A stretch of DNA of 64,000 nt from Mycolicibacterium sp. 018/SC-01/001 (GTDB lineage: Bacteria > Actinomycetota > Actinomycetes > Mycobacteriales > Mycobacteriaceae). Below are positions 58,637-64,000 of the stretch, piece after piece. Position 1 is the first letter of the stretch, and the number at the start of each line of letters is the position of its first letter. Made by a program: the position numbers and the translations under genes. The DNA lies in the NCBI RefSeq assembly GCF_007096635.1, contig NZ_VKAA01000006.1:209493-273492 (forward strand). Reading direction: 5' to 3'. The notes under the pieces were generated by a model. That model did no database searches. It saw only the letters and a program-made list of their open reading frames with translations, and was not told where the DNA came from.

Positions 58637-58767
58637 TCGGCGAGCGCGCGCGTTTGTACACCTGCACCCCGCGTGTCGCGTGCGGCAGCGCGCGCTCGGT
58701 GGCGACGACCGCACGCGAATGTGCGCAGCTGGCGGCGCGCCGCGGTACAAACGCGCGCGCTCGCCGA
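58637..58767. repeat. 131-bp nested palindromic element
   Basis: Perfect 23-bp inverted repeat: left arm 58637-58659 (ends GCGTTTGTAC) and right arm 58745-58767 (begins GTACAAACGC). Inside it a second perfect 10-bp stem, TCGCGTGCGG (58676-58685)/CCGCACGCGA (58709-58718). It fills the gap between the convergent hydratase and MATE genes. It has no coding capacity; it looks like a small non-autonomous palindromic repeat that may also act as a two-way terminator. Confidence 0.85.
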
Positions 58768-58775
58768 TGGACAGA

Positions 58776-60098
58776 TCAGCCGGGAACGAGCCAGCGGCCC
58801 GAGAGCGTGCGCCAGCCGACGAACGCCAGCCGCAGCACCATGAACGTGCTCAACCCCGCCCAGATGCCGAGCAGGCCCCAGCCGAACACCAGCGACAGCC
58901 AGATCAGCGGCAGGAACCCGACCACGGCGCTGATCAGCGTCGCCGTGCGCATGAACGTCGCATCCCCAGCGCCGAGCAGCACGCCGTCGAGGGCGAACAC
59001 GACCCCGGCCACGGGCAGCTGGGCGACCAGGAACCACCACGGCACCCCGATCGCATCGAGCACCTCGCGGTCGGTGGTGAACACGCGCGGCAGCGCTGTC
59101 GAGCCCAGCGCGAACAGCGCCGCCAGGACCCCGGCCGCCACGGTGGAGAACACCGTCACCCGCCACGCCACCGACTGGGCATGCCGCAGCCGGCCCGCAC
59201 CCAGCTCGGCACCGACCAGCGACTGCGCGGCGATCGCCAGCGAATCCAGCACCAGCGCAAGGAAACTCCACAGCTGCAACACCACCTGGTGGGCAGCCAC
59301 CGCCGCGGCGCCGAACCGGGCGGCCACGGCACCCGCAGAGATGAAACACGCCTGGAACGCCATGGTCCGGATCACCAGGTCGCGCCCCATCACCAGTTGC
59401 GCGCGCAGCACCGCCGGGCGCGGGCGGATCGGCACCTGCTCGACCCGCAGCGCCCGCAGGAACAGCAGCGCCGCGAGCCACTGCCCGACGACGTTGGCCA
59501 CCGCCGAACCGGCGAGCCCCAGCGCGGGCGCACCGAACCAGCCGTACACCAGCGTCGGGCACAGCACCGCGGCGACGGCGAACCCGATCACCACGTAGCG
59601 CAACGGCCGGGCCGTGTCCTGCACACCGCGCATCCAACCGTTGCCAGCGGCGGCCACCAGGATCGCCGGCACCGCCAGGCTCGCGATACGGACCCATGGC
59701 AACGCTGCAGCGGCGATGTCCCCACCGGCCGCCAACGCCGTCACCAACGGGACCGCGAAGATCTGCACGGCGACCACGACCACCGCGCCGATCACCGCCG
59801 CCAACCAGGTCGCCTGCACGCCCTCGGCAACAGCGGCCGCGCGGTCACCGCGGCCGTAGCACCGGGCCGCCCGCGCCGTCGTGCCGTAGGACAGGAACGT
59901 CAGCTGCGAGCTCAGCACACCCATGATCAGTGCGCCGATCGCGAGACCGGCCAGACTCAGCGCCCCCAGGCGGCCGACCACGGCGAGGTCGAACAGCAGA
60001 TAGAGAGGTTCGGCGGCGAGCACACCGAGCGCCGGAAAGGCCAGGGCCGCGATGCGTCTGCTGGTTGCGGGCGCCAGGGCGCCGTCGGAGTCAGTCAA
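58776..60098 (-). CDS. dinF: MATE-family efflux transporter DinF
   Basis: 440-residue membrane transporter with about 12 helices in two similar halves, homolog of Rv2836c. LAFPALGVLAAEPLYLLFDL, VVGRLGALSLAGLAIGALIM and VAAHQVVLQLWSFLALVLDS are DinF-subfamily features. Substrate likely a cationic or toxic compound, not determinable. It is 6 bp downstream of nrnA, the last gene of the infB-rbfA-nrnA-dinF operon. Confidence 0.92.
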   Translation of the reverse strand: MTDSDGALAPATSRRIAALAFPALGVLAAEPLYLLFDLAVVGRLGALSLAGLAIGALIMGVLSSQLTFLSYGTTARAARCYGRGDRAAAVAEGVQATWLAAVIGAVVVVAVQIFAVPLVTALAAGGDIAAAALPWVRIASLAVPAILVAAAGNGWMRGVQDTARPLRYVVIGFAVAAVLCPTLVYGWFGAPALGLAGSAVANVVGQWLAALLFLRALRVEQVPIRPRPAVLRAQLVMGRDLVIRTMAFQACFISAGAVAARFGAAAVAAHQVVLQLWSFLALVLDSLAIAAQSLVGAELGAGRLRHAQSVAWRVTVFSTVAAGVLAALFALGSTALPRVFTTDREVLDAIGVPWWFLVAQLPVAGVVFALDGVLLGAGDATFMRTATLISAVVGFLPLIWLSLVFGWGLLGIWAGLSTFMVLRLAFVGWRTLSGRWLVPG

Positions 60099-60104
60099 GA
60101 AATA

Positions 60105-61593
<1,489 letters not shown>

Positions 61594-61628
61594 GTCAGAT
61601 TGCCTTCTTCACTGCGTTCATCAGGCGG

Positions 61629-64000
61629 CTACGTGCGTGCCTTCTCGACCAGTTCGTAGGTCTCGATGACGTCGCCTTCCTTGATGTCGGAGTACGTCAG
61701 CGTCAGACCGCACTCGTAACCGTCGCGGACCTCGGTGACATCGTCCTTCTCCCGGCGCAGCGACGAGATCGTGAGGTTCTCGGCGACCACGACGTTGTCG
61801 CGCAGCAGCCGCGCCTTGGCGTTGCGGCGCATGATGCCCGACTGGACGAGGCAACCGGCGATGTTGCCGACCTTCGACGACCGGAAGATCGCCCGGATCT
61901 CGGCGCGGCCGAGTTCCTTCTCTTCGTAGATCGGCTTGAGCATGCCCTTGAGCGCGCTCTCGATCTCGTCGATGGCCTGGTAGATCACCGAGTAGTAGCG
62001 GATCTCCACACCTTCGCGGTTCGCCAGCTCGGTCGCCTTGCCCTCGGCGCGGACGTTGAACCCGATGATGATCGCGTCCGACGCCGACGCCAGGTTGACG
62101 TTGGTCTCGGTGACGCCACCGACGCCGCGGTCGATGACGCGCAGCTCCACCTCGTCGTCGACCTGGATGCCGAGCAGGGCCTCCTCCAGCGCCTCCACGG
62201 TGCCGGAGTTGTCGCCCTTGAGGATCAGGTTCAGCTGGCTGGTTTCCTTCAGCGCCGAATCCAGATCTTCCAGGCTGATCCGCTTGCGGGTGCGCGCGGC
62301 CATCGCGTTGCGCTTACGCGCGCTGCGCCGGTCGGCGATCTGGCGGGCGATGCGGTCCTCGTCGACGACGAGGAAGTTGTCGCCGGCGCCGGGCACCGAG
62401 GTGAAGCCGATGACCTGGACCGGACGCGACGGCAGCGCCGCCTCGACGTCCTCGCCGTGCTCGTCGACCATCCGGCGCACGCGACCGTAGGCGTCGCCGG
62501 CCACCACCGAGTCACCGACATGGAGCGTGCCGCGCTGGATCAGCACGGTCGCCACCGGACCGCGACCGCGGTCCAGATGCGCCTCGATGGCGACACCCTG
62601 GGCTTCCATGTCGGGGTTGGCCCGCAGGTCCAGCGATGCGTCCGCGGTCAGGATGACCGCCTCCAGCAGCGCCTCGATGTTGGTGCCCGCCTTGGCGGAG
62701 ATGTCGACGAACATCGTGTCGCCGCCGTACTCCTCGGGCACCAGCCCGTACTCGGTCAGCTGACCGCGGATCTTGGCCGGGTCGGCGCCTTCCTTGTCGA
62801 TCTTGTTGACCGCCACGACGATCGGCACGTCGGCCGCCTGCGCGTGGTTGACCGCCTCCACCGTCTGCGGCATCACGCCGTCGTCGGCCGCGACCACGAG
62901 GATCGCGATGTCGGTGGCCTTCGCACCACGGGCACGCATGGCGGTGAACGCCTCGTGACCCGGGGTGTCGATGAACGTGATCGGCCGCTCGGTGCCGTCG
63001 AGGTCGACGACCACCTGGTAGGCGCCGATGTGCTGGGTGATGCCACCGGCCTCACCCTCGCGCACGGTCGCGTTACGGATCGTGTCGAGCAGTCGCGTCT
63101 TGCCGTGGTCGACGTGGCCCATGACGGTGACCACCGGCGGCCGGACCTCGAGGTCCTCCTCGCCGCCCTCGTCCTCGCCGTAGGTCAGGTCGAAGGACTC
63201 GAGCAGCTCGCGGTCCTCGTCCTCCGGGGAGACGACCTGGACGACGTAGTTCATCTCGCTGCCGAGCAGCTCCAGCGTCTCGTCACCCACCGACTGCGTG
63301 GCCGTGACCATCTCACCGAGGTTGAACAGCGCCTGCACCAGCGAGGCCGGGTTGGCGTTGATCTTGTCGGCGAAATCGGACAGCGACGCGCCGCGGGCCA
63401 GCCGGATGGTCTCGCCGTTGCCGTGCGGCAACCGCACGCCACCGACGACCGGGGCCTGCATGTTCTCGTATTCGGCCCTCTTCGCGCGCTTGCTCTTGCG
63501 ACCACGCTTGGGGGCGCCGCCGGGACGACCGAACGCACCTGCCGCGCCGCCGCGCTGGCCGGGGCGTCCACCGCCGCCACCACCACCGGGACGACCGCGG
63601 AAGCCGCCACCGGCACCGCCGCCACCGCCGGGGCCGCCGCCGCGGTAGTTACCGCCGCCGCCGCCACCGCCACCGGGGCGACCGACACCGCCGGGCGCCG
63701 GACGGGGGCCACCACCGGGACGCGGACCGCCACCGGGACGCGGACCGCCACCGGGACGGGCGCCCTGCGGACGAGGCGGCATGTTGCCCGGCGAGGCGCC
63801 GGGACGCGGACCGCCGCCGGGGCGGGGACCGCCGGCACCTGGGCCCGGGCGAGGGCCGCCGGGTCCGGCCGGGGGCCGGGGCGCGGGCCGCTCGACCGGC
63901 TGCTGTGACGAGAAGGGGTTGTTGCCGACGCGCGGCGTACGCGCGGCGGGCTTGGGGCCGCCCGGGCGGGGGCCGCCGGGTCCGGGTCGCGGACCAGGGG
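61629..64000 (-). CDS. infB: Translation initiation factor IF-2 (5' end beyond window)
   Basis: About 790 C-terminal residues of IF-2; the frame is open to the right edge with no stop, so the start lies outside. The visible N-terminal part is a Pro/Gly/Arg-rich linker (about 63480-64000, including [15 protein letters not shown]), then a [20 protein letters not shown] segment, the GTPase domain ([42 protein letters not shown]), and domains II-IV with the initiator-tRNA-binding end. An apparent ATG at 63782 is internal. Homolog of Rv2839c; leads rbfA-nrnA-dinF. Confidence 0.97.
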   Translation of the reverse strand, partial: PGPRPGPGGPRPGGPKPAARTPRVGNNPFSSQQPVERPAPRPPAGPGGPRPGPGAGGPRPGGGPRPGASPGNMPPRPQGARPGGGPRPGGGPRPGGGPRPAPGGVGRPGGGGGGGGNYRGGGPGGGGGAGGGFRGRPGGGGGGGRPGQRGGAAGAFGRPGGAPKRGRKSKRAKRAEYENMQAPVVGGVRLPHGNGETIRLARGASLSDFADKINANPASLVQALFNLGEMVTATQSVGDETLELLGSEMNYVVQVVSPEDEDRELLESFDLTYGEDEGGEEDLEVRPPVVTVMGHVDHGKTRLLDTIRNATVREGEAGGITQHIGAYQVVVDLDGTERPITFIDTPGHEAFTAMRARGAKATDIAILVVAADDGVMPQTVEAVNHAQAADVPIVVAVNKIDKEGADPAKIRGQLTEYGLVPEEYGGDTMFVDISAKAGTNIEALLEAVILTADASLDLRANPDMEAQGVAIEAHLDRGRGPVATVLIQRGTLHVGDSVVAGDAYGRVRRMVDEHGEDVEAALPSRPVQVIGFTSVPGAGDNFLVVDEDRIARQIADRRSARKRNAMAARTRKRISLEDLDSALKETSQLNLILKGDNSGTVEALEEALLGIQVDDEVELRVIDRGVGGVTETNVNLASASDAIIIGFNVRAEGKATELANREGVEIRYYSVIYQAIDEIESALKGMLKPIYEEKELGRAEIRAIFRSSKVGNIAGCLVQSGIMRRNAKARLLRDNVVVAENLTISSLRREKDDVTEVRDGYECGLTLTYSDIKEGDVIETYELVEKART

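Noticed and set aside
63480..64000. Pro/Gly-rich repeats resembling a PE_PGRS protein or a DNA repeat array
   Set aside because: They are in frame with infB and correspond to the known low-complexity linker of mycobacterial IF-2 (VGNNPFSS block conserved).

Overview
The window is a chromosomal segment of a GC-rich actinobacterium, almost certainly a rapidly growing mycobacterium (Mycolicibacterium-like). Gene content and order follow the Mycobacterium tuberculosis stretch Rv2743c to Rv2839c: pspM-pspA-clgR, pgsA3, argA, ftsK, Rv2749-2751, rnj-dapA-thyX, dfrA-thyA, Rv2765-like dienelactone hydrolase, Rv2771c-2772c-dapB, aldR/ald, pepR-gpsI, rpsO, ribF, sirR, truB-pptT-pptH, a CocE-type hydrolase, dinF-nrnA-rbfA-infB. 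Both window edges cut genes (pspM on the left, infB on the right). GTG starts, 1-4 bp stop/start overlaps and start codons placed directly behind -10-like hexamers fit this group.

Layout. 1-11.5 kb: envelope-stress operon clgR-pspA-pspM with a SigE-type promoter, a CinA-like gene, pgsA3, argA, ftsK, a small redox/methyltransferase operon, then thyX-dapA-rnj. 11.5-16.6 kb: accessory island with a GntR regulator, an iminopeptidase-like hydrolase plus APC permease, a diguanylate cyclase and a deaminase. 16.6-22.9 kb: thyA-dfrA coupled to a YcaQ-type DNA glycosylase, dienelactone hydrolase, CitE-like lyase and dapB operon. 23-24.4 kb: a 13E12-family HNH gene under a perfect LexA (SOS) box, broken by one in-frame TAG. 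24.4-35.7 kb: aldR/ald, a YchJ/GXWXG divergent pair over a perfect palindrome, gpsI-pepR with a translationally coupled Tat-lipoprotein class A beta-lactamase, rpsO, ribF, sirR.

35.7-52.1 kb is a catabolic island placed between sirR and truB. It encodes a complete benzoate to central-metabolism route: uptake (MFS), BenAB oxygenase, BenC reductase and BenD dehydrogenase, CatA, CatB, CatC, PcaD, PcaIJ and PcaF, with two related LysR regulators and a large ATPase-LuxR regulator. The most unusual object is at 42783-45350: one uninterrupted 855-residue protein that joins the BenC reductase, a GntR-type FCD ligand-binding domain and the BenD dehydrogenase. Its 3' end is triplicated as 27-bp units, each carrying a hairpin and a stop codon.

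52.1-64 kb returns to conserved genes: truB-pptT-pptH, a secreted protein next to a KstR-like palindrome, a CocE-family hydrolase, two DUF genes, an enoyl-CoA hydratase, a nested 131-bp palindromic element, dinF, nrnA, rbfA and most of infB. No rRNA, tRNA, CRISPR array, insertion sequence or prophage was recognised.
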